Assembly: GCA_964370985.1 (NCBI GenBank)
Contig: CAYJLE010000012.1
Coordinates: 12,261 to 76,260 of the forward strand
DNA from: JAHDVS01 sp964370985
GTDB lineage: Bacteria; Actinomycetota; Thermoleophilia; Gaiellales; Gaiellaceae
Length of the DNA stretch: 64,000 nt
Direction: 5' to 3'
Under the pieces are notes generated by a model. That model searched no databases. It had not been told where the DNA came from and saw nothing but the letters and a program-made list of their open reading frames with translations. Position numbers and translations under genes: made by a program. Positions 31,305 through 39,918 of the stretch are shown one piece after another; position 1 is the first letter of the stretch, and each line of letters begins with the position of its first letter.

Positions 31305-32924
31305 GTGACCGCGCTCTACCGCAAGTACCGGCCGCTCGACTTCGAAGAGGTGGTCGGGCAGGAGGCGGTCGTGCGCACGCTGCGCAACGCGATCGAGCGC
31401 GACCTCGTCCGCCAGGCCTACCTGTTCGCGGGGCCGCGCGGAACCGGCAAGACGTCCCTCGCCCGGATCGTCGCGAAGTCGCTGAACTGCGAGCAGGGGC
31501 CCACCGCGACCCCGTGCCGGGAGTGCACGTCCTGCCGCACGATCGCGGCCGGCACCTCCCTCGACGTGATCGAGATGGACGCCGCCTCCCAGCGCGGGAT
31601 CGACGACGTGCGGGAGATCCGCGAGCGGGTCGTGCTCCAACCGGTGCAGGGCCGCTACAAGGTCTACATCCTCGACGAGGCGCACCAGCTCACGGCGGCC
31701 GCCTTCAACGCGCTCCTGAAGCTGATCGAGGAGCCGCCGCCCCACCTCGTCTTCATCTTCTGCACCACCGAGTTGGCGAAGATGATCGAGACCGTCCGCT
31801 CCCGCTGTCAGACGTTTCTGTTCCAGCGCCCCCGGCTCGCGGAGCTGGCGCGGCTCTTGCGGCGCGTCGCCGACGGCGAGGAGATCGAGACGCCCGAGGC
31901 CGCACTCGCCCTGATCGCCCGCAGCGCGCGCGGCAGCTTCCGCGACGCGGTCTCCACGCTCGACCAGATCGCCTCCGCCACCGGTGGCCACGTCACCGTC
32001 CAGTCCGTGCTCGAGCTGCTCGGAGCCGTCGAGGAGGAGGCGCTGTTTCGCCTCTGCGACCTCGTCGTCGACCGCGACGCCGCCGGCGCGATCCTGTTCG
32101 TCGAGGAACTCGCCGACCAGGGCCATGACCTCGCCCGACTCGTCACCGACCTGCTCGAGCACCTGCGCCACCTCCTGCTCGTCCAGCACACCGGCGACGT
32201 GCCAGACTCCGTCCCCGTCACCGACGAGACCCGCGAGCGGCTGCGCGCCCAGGCCAACCAGCTCGGCCCGGCCGAGGTGCTGCGCCTGATCGACCTGCTC
32301 GCCGTCGCCGTCGACGACATCCGCCAGGGCGGCGACCCGCGGCTTCCGCTCGAGCTCGCGCTCGTCAAGGTCACGCGGCCGGGGGCCGACCACTCCCACG
32401 CGGGGCTGCTCCTCCGCCTCGCGCCGCGCGCGGCGCGCGCCGGGCGCCCCGAGACCCCTGTTTCCGCCCCGGCCCGGGCGACCGCGGAGCCCGAGGCCCC
32501 TCCCGCCGAGCCCGAAGCCCCGCTCGCGGCCGGCGAGCCGCCGCTCGAGCTCGAGCAGCTCCAGCAGCTCTGGCGCCAGGCGGTGCTGCCCGCGCTCCAG
32601 GAGCGCTCGATCCCGACCGCGTCGATGCTCCACGAGGCGCGCCCGGTCGAGCTCGCGGGCAGCCGCCTCGTGATCGAGTTCCCGCCGTCCGCTTCGTTCC
32701 ACCGGAACCTCGCCGAGGAGCCGCGCAACGCCGGCCTGCTCGCCGAGGTGCTGCACGAGGTCACCGGGCACCGGCTCACGCTCGCCTTCGCCGTCGGCGC
32801 CGAGGAGCCCACCGAGACCGCCGGGGAGCCCACCCGGCCGGCCGCCAGCGAGGAGGAGCTGTTCTCGCTCCTCAAGGACACGTTCCAGGCCCGCGAGATC
32901 GCGGACGGAAAGGACACGCCGTGA
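31305..32924 (+). CDS. dnaX: DNA polymerase III gamma/tau subunit
   Basis: A 539-residue clamp-loader ATPase starting at GTG 31305. MTALYRKYRPLDFEEVVGQ, Walker A GPRGTGKTS, zinc-binding cysteines in CEQGPTATPC and RECTSC, Walker B YILDEAH, and the SRC arginine-finger motif VRSRCQTF are all present. After the AAA+ and collar domains (to about 370) comes an Ala/Pro/Glu-rich linker and a short C-terminal domain. No A-rich slippery site was seen, so a separate gamma product is not obvious. It overlaps ybaB by GTGA; dnaX-ybaB-recR is a conserved order. Confidence 0.95.
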   Translation: MTALYRKYRPLDFEEVVGQEAVVRTLRNAIERDLVRQAYLFAGPRGTGKTSLARIVAKSLNCEQGPTATPCRECTSCRTIAAGTSLDVIEMDAASQRGIDDVREIRERVVLQPVQGRYKVYILDEAHQLTAAAFNALLKLIEEPPPHLVFIFCTTELAKMIETVRSRCQTFLFQRPRLAELARLLRRVADGEEIETPEAALALIARSARGSFRDAVSTLDQIASATGGHVTVQSVLELLGAVEEEALFRLCDLVVDRDAAGAILFVEELADQGHDLARLVTDLLEHLRHLLLVQHTGDVPDSVPVTDETRERLRAQANQLGPAEVLRLIDLLAVAVDDIRQGGDPRLPLELALVKVTRPGADHSHAGLLLRLAPRAARAGRPETPVSAPARATAEPEAPPAEPEAPLAAGEPPLELEQLQQLWRQAVLPALQERSIPTASMLHEARPVELAGSRLVIEFPPSASFHRNLAEEPRNAGLLAEVLHEVTGHRLTLAFAVGAEEPTETAGEPTRPAASEEELFSLLKDTFQAREIADGKDTP

Positions 32925-33241
32925 AGATCGACATGAACAAGATGCTCAAGCAGGTCCAGGACATGCAGACCCAGATGGCCAGGGCCCAGGAGGAGCTCGC
33001 CGCCGAGACGGTCGAGGCGTCCGCCGGCGGCGGCATGGTGCGCGTCAAGGCGACCGGCGCGGGCGAGCTGATCGAGGTGAAGATCGCCCCGGAGGCGATC
33101 GACCCCGACGACCCGGAGATGCTCGAGGACCTCGTTCTCGCCGCCGTCAACGAGGCGCTGCGAAACACGCAGGAGTTGATGCAGTCGCGGCTCGGCGGAG
33201 CCATGGGCGGCCTCGGAGGCCTCGGCCTCCCCGGCATGTGA
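32921..33241 (+). CDS. ybaB: YbaB/EbfC nucleoid-associated protein
   Basis: A 106-residue DNA-binding protein. The heptad-like N-terminal helix MNKMLKQVQDMQTQMARAQE, the GGGMVRVKATGAGEL sheet and the PEMLEDLVLAAVNEAL helix are characteristic. It forms dimeric tweezers on DNA and is encoded between dnaX and recR in many bacteria. The GTG start overlaps the dnaX stop by 4 bases. The Gly/Leu/Met-rich tail is usual. Confidence 0.95.
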   Translation: MKIDMNKMLKQVQDMQTQMARAQEELAAETVEASAGGGMVRVKATGAGELIEVKIAPEAIDPDDPEMLEDLVLAAVNEALRNTQELMQSRLGGAMGGLGGLGLPGM

Positions 33242-33269
33242 GCGCCGCCCGACCGGGCAGAATGACGGC

Positions 33270-33863
33270 GTGTTCAGCCCGGTCGTCGACGAACTGATCT
33301 CGCAGCTTACGCGGCTCCCGGGTGTCGGCACCCGCACGGCGCAGCGGCTCGCCTTCCACCTGCTGCGCGTGCCGAAGGAGGAGGCGCTCGCGCTCGCGGA
33401 CGCGATCCGGGCAGCCAAGGAGCGGGTCGGGTTCTGCCGCGAGTGCGGCAACCTGACCGAGGAGGAGGTCTGCCGGGTCTGCGCCGACCCGCGCCGCGAC
33501 CACACGGTCGTGTGCGTCGTCGAGCAGCCGGCCGACGTGCTCTCGCTCGAGCGGACGCACGAGTACCGCGGCGTCTACCACGTCCTGGGAGGGGCGCTCT
33601 CGCCGCTCGACGGCGTCGAGCCCGAGCATCTGCGTATCGCCGGCCTGCTCCGCCGCGTCGAGCGCGACGGCGTCGCCGAGGTCGTGCTCGCCACCAACCC
33701 GACCATGACCGGCGAGGCGACCGCCGCATTCATCGCCGAGCGGCTGCGCGGCCGGACGCGGGTGACCCGGCTCGCGAGCGGGCTGCCTGTCGGGAGCGAC
33801 CTCGAGTACGCGGACGAGGTCACCCTGGGGCGCGCGCTCTCCGGCCGGCGCGAGATGGCGTAG
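33270..33863 (+). CDS. recR: Recombination mediator RecR
   Basis: A 197-residue RecFOR-pathway protein. The helix-hairpin-helix LPGVGTRTAQRLAFHLL, zinc motif CRECGNLTEEEVCRVC, and Toprim region VVCVVEQPADVLSLER are all in order, ending with GSDLEYADEVTLGRAL. GTG 33270 is six bases after CAGAAT, suggesting it can also be transcribed from its own leaderless promoter in addition to dnaX-ybaB read-through. Confidence 0.95.
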   Translation: MFSPVVDELISQLTRLPGVGTRTAQRLAFHLLRVPKEEALALADAIRAAKERVGFCRECGNLTEEEVCRVCADPRRDHTVVCVVEQPADVLSLERTHEYRGVYHVLGGALSPLDGVEPEHLRIAGLLRRVERDGVAEVVLATNPTMTGEATAAFIAERLRGRTRVTRLASGLPVGSDLEYADEVTLGRALSGRREMA

Positions 33864-33895
33864 CCCGGCGGGCGCGTCCGTACAATGGCCCGGCG

Positions 33896-35149
33896 ATGAC
33901 CGTTTCCGAGCAGGCGCTCGTTCCCGAGGCCGGACGCAGGGAAGCGTCGCCGCGCCTCGGGACGGTGGTGATGAAGTTCGGCGGCACGTCCGTCGGCGAC
34001 CCCGAGAGGATCAAGCGGGTCGCCGGACGCCTCGTCGCCGCACGTGAGGCCGGCGCGCGCGTCGTCGGCGTCGTCTCCGCGATGGGGCGCACGACCGACG
34101 AGCTGATCGGCCTCGCCCGGGAGGTCGCGTCCCGCCCGGACCCGCGCGAGCTCGACATGCTGCTCTCGACGGGGGAGCGCATCTCCTGCGCACTCGTCGC
34201 GATGGCCGCGCGCGACCTCGGGCACGAGGCGATCTCGCTGACCGGGTCGCAGGCGGGGATCATCACCGACTCGGTGCACACGAAGGCCAAGATCGTCGAC
34301 GTGCGCGCCGCCCGGATCCACGCGGCACTCGATCGCGGGCAGATCGTCCTCGTCGCCGGGTTCCAGGGCATGTCCGCGACCAGGGACATCACCACCCTCG
34401 GTCGCGGCGGCTCCGACACGACCGCCGTCGCCCTCGCCGCCGCCCTCGGCGCCGACGCGTGCGAGATCTACACGGACGTGGAGGGCGTCTTCACCGCCGA
34501 TCCGCGCATCGTCCCGTACGCGCGCAAGCTGGCCGCGGTCACGTACGACGAGATGCTCGAGCTGGCCGCGGCAGGTGCACGGGTGCTTCAGCTACGCTCG
34601 GTCGAGTTCGCACGGAACCACGGCGTCAGGCTGCACGTCCGCTCGACGTTTCGCGACGAGCCCGGCACGTGGGTCATGGAGGAGGACGAGCACGTGGAGC
34701 GAGCGACCATCTCTGGAATCACCCACACCGTGGAGGAGGCCGTGTACCGGGTTCAGGGACCGACGCCCGCCGTGCTCTTCCCCGCGCTCGCGGACGCGCA
34801 CGTCAACGTCGACACGATCATCCAGACGAGCTCCGACGTGATCGTGTTCTCAGCGCCGCTCGATGACCGGGGCGCCACCGCCGGCGTCCTCGACAAGCTC
34901 GGCGCGAGCTGGTCGGAGCGCGACGACCTCGGCAAGGTCAGCATCGTCGGCGCCGGCATGAAGAGCAATCCGGGCATCGCGGCCCGCACGTTCACGGCAC
35001 TCCACGACCTGCGGATCGAGCCCCAGTTCATCTCGACGTCGCCGATCAAGATCGCGTTCTACGTTCCCCACGGCGAGGTCGAGCAGGCCGTTCGCGCGCT
35101 GCACGCCGCGTTCGAGCTCGGCGCGGACACCGAGGCTCGTCATGGGTAG
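33896..35149 (+). CDS. lysC: Aspartate kinase
   Basis: A 417-residue monofunctional aspartokinase, first step of lysine, methionine and threonine synthesis. The kinase domain begins with VVMKFGGTSVGD and includes LLSTGERISCAL and GRGGSDTTAVALAAALGAD; two ACT domains follow (ITHTVEEAVYRVQG and VSIVGAGMKSNPGIAARTF) and should give allosteric control by lysine/threonine. ATG 33896 lies nine bases after TACAAT (33881-33886), a leaderless promoter. It overlaps asd by 8 bases, so kinase and dehydrogenase are cotranslated. Confidence 0.95.
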   Translation: MTVSEQALVPEAGRREASPRLGTVVMKFGGTSVGDPERIKRVAGRLVAAREAGARVVGVVSAMGRTTDELIGLAREVASRPDPRELDMLLSTGERISCALVAMAARDLGHEAISLTGSQAGIITDSVHTKAKIVDVRAARIHAALDRGQIVLVAGFQGMSATRDITTLGRGGSDTTAVALAAALGADACEIYTDVEGVFTADPRIVPYARKLAAVTYDEMLELAAAGARVLQLRSVEFARNHGVRLHVRSTFRDEPGTWVMEEDEHVERATISGITHTVEEAVYRVQGPTPAVLFPALADAHVNVDTIIQTSSDVIVFSAPLDDRGATAGVLDKLGASWSERDDLGKVSIVGAGMKSNPGIAARTFTALHDLRIEPQFISTSPIKIAFYVPHGEVEQAVRALHAAFELGADTEARHG

Positions 35150-36104
35150 CAGCGCCGGCCCGCGCATCGCGGTCGTCGGCGCGACCGGCGCCGTCGGCAC
35201 GGTCACGCTCGACCTGCTCGCCGAGCACGGCTTCGGGAGCGTCCGGGCGTTCGCGAGCGCCCGCTCCGCCGGCAGCACCGTCAGTCTCGGCTCCCGGCAG
35301 CTGCTCGTCGAGGAGGCGACCCCAGAGGCGCTCGAGGCCGGCGGCATCGATCTCTGCTTCTTCTCCGTCGGCACCGCGACATCCAGGGAGCTCGTGCCGC
35401 ACGCGGTGCGCGGCGGCGCCGCCGTGATCGACAAGTCGGACGCCTACCGCCTCACCGAGGGGATCCCGCTCGTCGTGGCGGGCGTCAACGACGATGCGGT
35501 CTCGGCTGCCGACCGGATCGTCGCGAACCCGAACTGCTCGGCGATGCAGCTCACGTGCGCGCTCGCGCCGCTGCACGAGGCCGCCGGGCTGGCGCGCGTC
35601 CGGCTCGCCACCTACCAGTCGATGTCCGGCGCCGGTGACGCGGGAATCGCCCGGCTGAAGGCCACGAAGCCGCTCGAGGCCGATCTCGCGATCGACTGGG
35701 AGCCCGAGGGCGACGCGGGCGAGCTGTCCGAGGAGTACAAGCTCCGCGAGGAGACGCGCAAGATCCTCGGCCTGCCGGAGCTGCCGCTCCACGCCGCCTG
35801 CATGCGCGTGCCGGTGCTCGTCGGCCACGCCCAGGCGGTGTGGGTCGAGACCGTCGAGCCGCTCTCCCCCGAGGAGGCCGCCGCGGCGCTCGAGGCGGCG
35901 CCGCACATTCGGCTTGCGGACGCGCCGACCCCCGGGCAGGTCGCCGGGACGGACGAGGTCCATGTCGGGCGCATCCGCCGCGACCCGACCGCCGAGAACG
36001 TGCTCGCGCTGCTCGTCGTCAACGACAACCTCCGCAAGGGCGCCGCGCTGAACGCGGTTCAGATCGCGGAGGGGCTGCTCGAGCGCCGGCTGCTGCCCGC
36101 CTAG
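35142..36104 (+). CDS. asd: Aspartate-semialdehyde dehydrogenase
   Basis: A 320-residue NADPH enzyme converting aspartyl phosphate to the semialdehyde. The Rossmann loop VVGATGAVGTVTLDLL, catalytic cysteine segment VANPNCSAMQL and the HAACMRVPVLVGH substrate segment are clear. It begins within the last codons of lysC. Together the two genes supply diaminopimelate, lysine and related amino acids. Confidence 0.94.
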   Translation: MGSSAGPRIAVVGATGAVGTVTLDLLAEHGFGSVRAFASARSAGSTVSLGSRQLLVEEATPEALEAGGIDLCFFSVGTATSRELVPHAVRGGAAVIDKSDAYRLTEGIPLVVAGVNDDAVSAADRIVANPNCSAMQLTCALAPLHEAAGLARVRLATYQSMSGAGDAGIARLKATKPLEADLAIDWEPEGDAGELSEEYKLREETRKILGLPELPLHAACMRVPVLVGHAQAVWVETVEPLSPEEAAAALEAAPHIRLADAPTPGQVAGTDEVHVGRIRRDPTAENVLALLVVNDNLRKGAALNAVQIAEGLLERRLLPA

Positions 36105-36116
36105 GGGCGGCTCAGC

Positions 36117-36734
36117 TCAGTACCGCTCGGGCACCGGCGCGGGCGCGAGCAGCTCGCGGGCGGTCCGCCACACGCGGCCGAGGCCGCGCTCCTCCACGGG
36201 CACGAGGCCACGCAGCTCGAGCCGTGCCAGCTCGACGCGGCCCTCCGCCCGGACGACCGTGAAGCCGAAGTCGGCGAGGAAGTCGGACGGGAACACGGTC
36301 CGGTGGGCGAGGAACCGCTCGTGCACGGGGCTGCCCTCGGGGTAGCGGTACCCGAACGCCTCGATCGCTCTCAGCTTGCGGTCCCGGGCCTCGCCGATCA
36401 CCGACAGGAACAGGCTCTGCATCACCCACGGGCTCGACGCGTCGACGAGGTAGGCGCAGGTGATCAGGACGGCGTCCTCGGACGGTGGGCCCGCGGGGAG
36501 CTGGAAGGCGCGGGGGAACAACCCGGCAGGGCCGTACTGCACGAACCCGAGCAGCCTCTCCCCGTCGTCGCGGTAGAGCGTCCCCCATGCCCCCCACTCC
36601 TCCTCGGCCCGCTCGGCCCAGCGGGCCTTCGCGGGCGCGCGGGCGCCGCGCGACTGCCAGAAGACGCAGTCGACGCAGACGGGCGGAGCCGAGGAAAGCG
36701 TCGCGGCCGTGACCGGCAGCAGGCGGTAGCTCAT
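36117..36734 (-). CDS. GNAT-like acetyltransferase family protein
   Basis: A 205-residue protein with an N-terminal CVDCVFWQ motif, a helical segment, and then the beta strands ERLLGFVQYGPAGLFPRAFQ and AVLITCAYLV typical of a GNAT core, followed by the acetyl-CoA-binding helix SLFLSVIGEARDRKLRAIE. It is convergent with asd (12 bases). Substrate unknown. The paired N-terminal cysteines might bind a metal. Confidence 0.65.
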   Translation of the reverse strand: MSYRLLPVTAATLSSAPPVCVDCVFWQSRGARAPAKARWAERAEEEWGAWGTLYRDDGERLLGFVQYGPAGLFPRAFQLPAGPPSEDAVLITCAYLVDASSPWVMQSLFLSVIGEARDRKLRAIEAFGYRYPEGSPVHERFLAHRTVFPSDFLADFGFTVVRAEGRVELARLELRGLVPVEERGLGRVWRTARELLAPAPVPERY

Positions 36735-36773
36735 ACCGCCAGTGTAGGGCGCCGCAATCCGCGCCTTCTCGCT

Positions 36774-37601
36774 CTAGCCGCGGGCCGCCCGCAGCACGAG
36801 CTCGACCGCCTCGGGCCGGGCGCAGAACCGAAACGGCACGAACGTCGTGCCGAGCCCGCGCGAGACCACGAGCGTCGTCCCGCGCGTGCGGAAGACCCCC
36901 TCCGGGTAGCGCGGCGACCGGTGCGCGAGCGGAACCCTGCCGCCCGGCCAGGGCAAGCAGATCTGCCCGCCGTGCAGGTGACCCGAGACGACGAGCTGGA
37001 ACGCGCCGAGCGGCAGGTCGTCGACGACCTCCGGGAAGTGGCAGAGCAGGATCCTCAGGTCGGCGACCGGGTCGGCCAGCTCCCAGGGCCGCGAGCGCCC
37101 TGCCGCGTACGCGAGCGGATCGACGCCGGCGAGCTGCACGCGCACGCCGCCCACGTTCAGCGTGACGGCCTCGTCGCGAAGGAGCACGGCGCCGGCGGCG
37201 GCGAGATCCGCGACTTCGCGGCCGCCGCTGAACGGGTCGCGTGTGACGGCGACATCGTGGTTTCCGAGCACGGCGTAGATGCCGTGCCTCGGCCGAAGGC
37301 GGCGCAGGCCGTCAACGAGCTGACGCTCGCCGCCCGGCCCGGAGACGAGGTCGCCGGTGATCACAACGAGGTCGGGCCCGCGCGCGGCCGCCCAGGCGAG
37401 CGCCTTCGCGACAGCGCGGCGGCCGAGCGAGGGGGTGTCGAGGTGGAAGTCGGAGAGGTGCACGACCGTGAGCCCGTCGAGCGCCCGCGGCAGACCCGGC
37501 AAGGCCAGCTCGAGGCGGCGAAGCTCGACCCACTGCGACTCGAACAGGCCCCACGCGAGGCCGGCGCCGAGCGCCGCCTCGAGCGCCCGCCCCCGGCTCA
37601 C
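36774..37601 (-). CDS. Calcineurin-like metallophosphoesterase (YkuE-like)
   Basis: A 275-residue phosphoesterase with all family motifs: LSDFHLD, VVITGDLVSG, VLGNHDV, LLCHFPEV and SGHLHGGQICLP, which together bind two metals. The N-terminal hydrophobic stretch could be a membrane anchor. The final motif GHLHGGQ is typical of the YkuE/UDP-diacylglucosamine-like membrane-associated subset; substrates of that subset are poorly known. It overlaps the preceding small membrane-protein gene by 4 bases. Confidence 0.85.
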   Translation of the reverse strand: MSRGRALEAALGAGLAWGLFESQWVELRRLELALPGLPRALDGLTVVHLSDFHLDTPSLGRRAVAKALAWAAARGPDLVVITGDLVSGPGGERQLVDGLRRLRPRHGIYAVLGNHDVAVTRDPFSGGREVADLAAAGAVLLRDEAVTLNVGGVRVQLAGVDPLAYAAGRSRPWELADPVADLRILLCHFPEVVDDLPLGAFQLVVSGHLHGGQICLPWPGGRVPLAHRSPRYPEGVFRTRGTTLVVSRGLGTTFVPFRFCARPEAVELVLRAARG

Positions 37602-37798
37602 CCCGGGCGTGAGTCAGCTTCGAGCCGCTCGCGCGCCTCGCCGACCACGCGCCGGATCGCCTCGTGACGACCCGACGAGCCGCCGTTCCCGACCGGGTCG
37701 CCCACCGCCACGCGGCGGCGGGAGGTTGCTGCCGCGTACGCGGCGGCGGCGGCCCCGGCGAGAAGAGCAAGCGCGACCTTCCAGCTCATCGAGCCCAC
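37598..37798 (-). CDS. Small single-helix membrane protein
   Basis: A 66-residue hypothetical protein with one hydrophobic helix (SWKVALALLAGAAAAAYAAA) followed by a basic, soluble C-terminal part ending in a short helix. Start at ATG 37798; ATG 37789 is an alternative. The 4-base overlap with the metallophosphoesterase gene suggests cotranslation, so it may be an accessory anchor. Confidence 0.5.
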   Translation of the reverse strand: MGSMSWKVALALLAGAAAAAYAAATSRRRVAVGDPVGNGGSSGRHEAIRRVVGEARERLEADSRPG

Positions 37799-37845
37799 AT
37801 GCTACGCGCCGGCCGCGACGCGCGGGCTGCCCTATAGTCCGTGGT

Positions 37846-38970
37846 ATGGGACGGGCTGCCCGCCTCGTCGCGGCGGCACTGGCCGCGATCGCGGTCCTGC
37901 CTCTGTCAGCGACCGGAGCGCCTGACGCCGGCACGACGATCCTGCAGACCGCCGGTCGGGCCCTCTTCCTCGCCGCAGACGGCCCCCGCGTAGCCGTCGC
38001 GACGGCGGCCAGAGGAACGAGCTGCGACCGGATCGTCGTCTGGACGCCCGCGACGAAGAAGACCACGAGCTTCGCGGCCGGCACGAACTGCCGCGGAGGA
38101 GGCAGCTCCGCGGGCGAGTTCCTGGCGGAGCTCGCTCTCGCCGGGACCAGGCTTGCCTGGGTCGAGGGCTACCAGGGCAACCTCCAGGATCTCGTTCTGA
38201 AGACGCGCGTCCTCGGCAAGAAGAGGGTCACGGAGATCGCCTTCGCCGAGAATCACAACGGCGCAGAGGGTGAAGTCGACGGGGACTACCTCGGCCACGT
38301 CCACGGCGACGGGTCGCTCCTCGTCTTCAACACCTGGTCGGTGTGCACCGCCTACCCGGCCGGATTCGAGATCGACCCCTCGGTTCCGCAGTGCGACGAG
38401 CCGGCGTCGGGCAGCGAGGTCGTCGAGCGGGTGAGCGAGCAGATGCTCTGGAAGATCACGAGCCCCACGAAAGCTCTCGTCGCCTCCGGCGAGAAGACGC
38501 TGGCCGCACAGTCGGTCTCGGACGGGAACATCGCGACCCTGCAGGAAGGCGGCTTCGCGGTCGTCCCCGTCGCCGGCGGCGGGATCGCGTCGTTCGTGGC
38601 CCCGGTGGAAGGCATCGCAGTCTCGGGCACCCACACGGTCATCCTCCGACCGGACGGAACTCTCGAAGAGGTCTCCGTCGAGTCGCCGGTCCCGCCGCCG
38701 CGACCGGTCGGAGCGCCCCCCGGGACGACGCCGGTGCTGACCGACCTCCACGGGCTCGTGGCCGTGGTCGTGGCCGGCCGGAAGGTGTACCTGGTCTCGC
38801 TGACCGACGGAAGCAGGCACGTGATCAGCGTCCCCGGCACCGGGCCGATCGACGCCGAGCTGGACGACGCAGGCCTCTTCTACTCATACAGCGTCAGCAG
38901 CGGCCAGAAGCGGGGCCGGGTGGCGTTCGTCCCGCTGGCGACCGTGATCGCCCAGCTCACCAGCGGCTAG
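37846..38970 (+). CDS. Secreted beta-propeller-like hypothetical protein
   Basis: A 374-residue exported protein with a cleavable-looking signal peptide (MGRAARLVAAALAAIAVLPL, then SATGA). The mature part is repetitive beta sheet with WD/NHL-like spacing (RIVVWTPATKKTTSF, RLAWVEGYQGN, KVYLVSLTDGSRH), suggesting a beta-propeller or similar. No catalytic residues recognised. TATAGT (37833-37838) sits seven bases before ATG 37846, one of the clearest leaderless promoters in the window. Confidence 0.65.
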   Translation: MGRAARLVAAALAAIAVLPLSATGAPDAGTTILQTAGRALFLAADGPRVAVATAARGTSCDRIVVWTPATKKTTSFAAGTNCRGGGSSAGEFLAELALAGTRLAWVEGYQGNLQDLVLKTRVLGKKRVTEIAFAENHNGAEGEVDGDYLGHVHGDGSLLVFNTWSVCTAYPAGFEIDPSVPQCDEPASGSEVVERVSEQMLWKITSPTKALVASGEKTLAAQSVSDGNIATLQEGGFAVVPVAGGGIASFVAPVEGIAVSGTHTVILRPDGTLEEVSVESPVPPPRPVGAPPGTTPVLTDLHGLVAVVVAGRKVYLVSLTDGSRHVISVPGTGPIDAELDDAGLFYSYSVSSGQKRGRVAFVPLATVIAQLTSG

Positions 38971-39033
38971 CGAGATCGCGGCAGCGAGGCGCCTACCGCG
39001 CCTCATGGGCCGAGCGAGCGCCCGGGGCGGCGG

Positions 39034-39918
39034 CTACGCGAGCTCGAGCTTCTCGAGCACCGGGCGCATCGAGACGACGTGGCGCTTGAACTTCAGCTCC
39101 GCGTCCTCGAGCCCGGCGGCGACTCCGATCAGCTGGGCGAGATGGAAGATCGGCATCTCGAACGGGCGCCCGGTCTTCGCCTCGAGCTTCTGCTGCCAGG
39201 CGTCGAGCGAGAGGTGGCAGAGCGGGCACGGCGTCACCATCGCGTCGGCGCCGGCATCGAGCGCCTGCTGCACCGGCTGGATCAGCTCGCCGAGCGCGAT
39301 CTCCTCGCGCGCCTGGATGATCGGGAACCCGCAGCACTTGACCTTGGCGGGGTAGTCGACGGCCTCGCCGCCGCAGGCCGCGATGATCGCCTCGAGCGTG
39401 TGCGGGCGATCGGGGTCGTCGACGCCGAGCAGCTTCGAGGGTCGGAGGATCTGGCAGCCGTAGAACGGCGCGATCCGCAGCCCCTTCAGCCCCTTGTGTG
39501 CGACCTGCTTCAGCTTCTCGTAGCCGTCCCCCTCGGAGACGAGCCAGAGGAAGTGCTTCACCTCGACGCCGCCGTTGTACGGGGGGGCGCCCACGGCCTC
39601 CAGGTTCTCGTTGACGCGCTCGCGCAGAGCGTCGTCGCCCTTCAGCTCGAGGTCGGCCTGACGCAGGTTGAGCGTGCACACGTTGCAGATCGTCATCAGC
39701 GTGTCTGCACCCGTCTGCTCCGCGTACGCCAGGATCCGCGCGTTCAGGTGCACGTAGTAGTCGGGCTCGGCCTCGTGGATGTCGCCGGCTCCGCAGCAGG
39801 TGACCGACTCGAGCTCCTCGAGCTCGAAGCCGAGCCTCGGCGCGAGCGCCTGCGTGGCGATGTCGAGCTCCTTGGCGGAGAGCGACGCGAGACAGCCCTT
39901 GTAGTAGGCGAGCTTCAT
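39034..39918 (-). CDS. sdhE: SdhE-type (class E) subunit with two CCG domains, HdrB-like
   Basis: A 294-residue cysteine-rich protein. The first CCG domain reads C9...C41-C42-G43...C78-NV-C81, and the second has FYGCQI, CCGFPIIQA and CPLCHLSLD. This matches the C-x31-35-CCG-x35-CxxC pattern of heterodisulfide reductase HdrB and of SdhE, the atypical anchor of class E succinate:quinone reductases that replaces SdhC/SdhD. It binds an unusual iron-sulfur cluster in known relatives and attaches the complex to the membrane. It overlaps sdhB by 4 bases. Confidence 0.87.
   Translation of the reverse strand: MKLAYYKGCLASLSAKELDIATQALAPRLGFELEELESVTCCGAGDIHEAEPDYYVHLNARILAYAEQTGADTLMTICNVCTLNLRQADLELKGDDALRERVNENLEAVGAPPYNGGVEVKHFLWLVSEGDGYEKLKQVAHKGLKGLRIAPFYGCQILRPSKLLGVDDPDRPHTLEAIIAACGGEAVDYPAKVKCCGFPIIQAREEIALGELIQPVQQALDAGADAMVTPCPLCHLSLDAWQQKLEAKTGRPFEMPIFHLAQLIGVAAGLEDAELKFKRHVVSMRPVLEKLELA

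Noticed and set aside
31305..32924. Programmed frameshift in dnaX giving a short gamma form
   Set aside because: No A-rich slippery heptamer was seen in the coding sequence.
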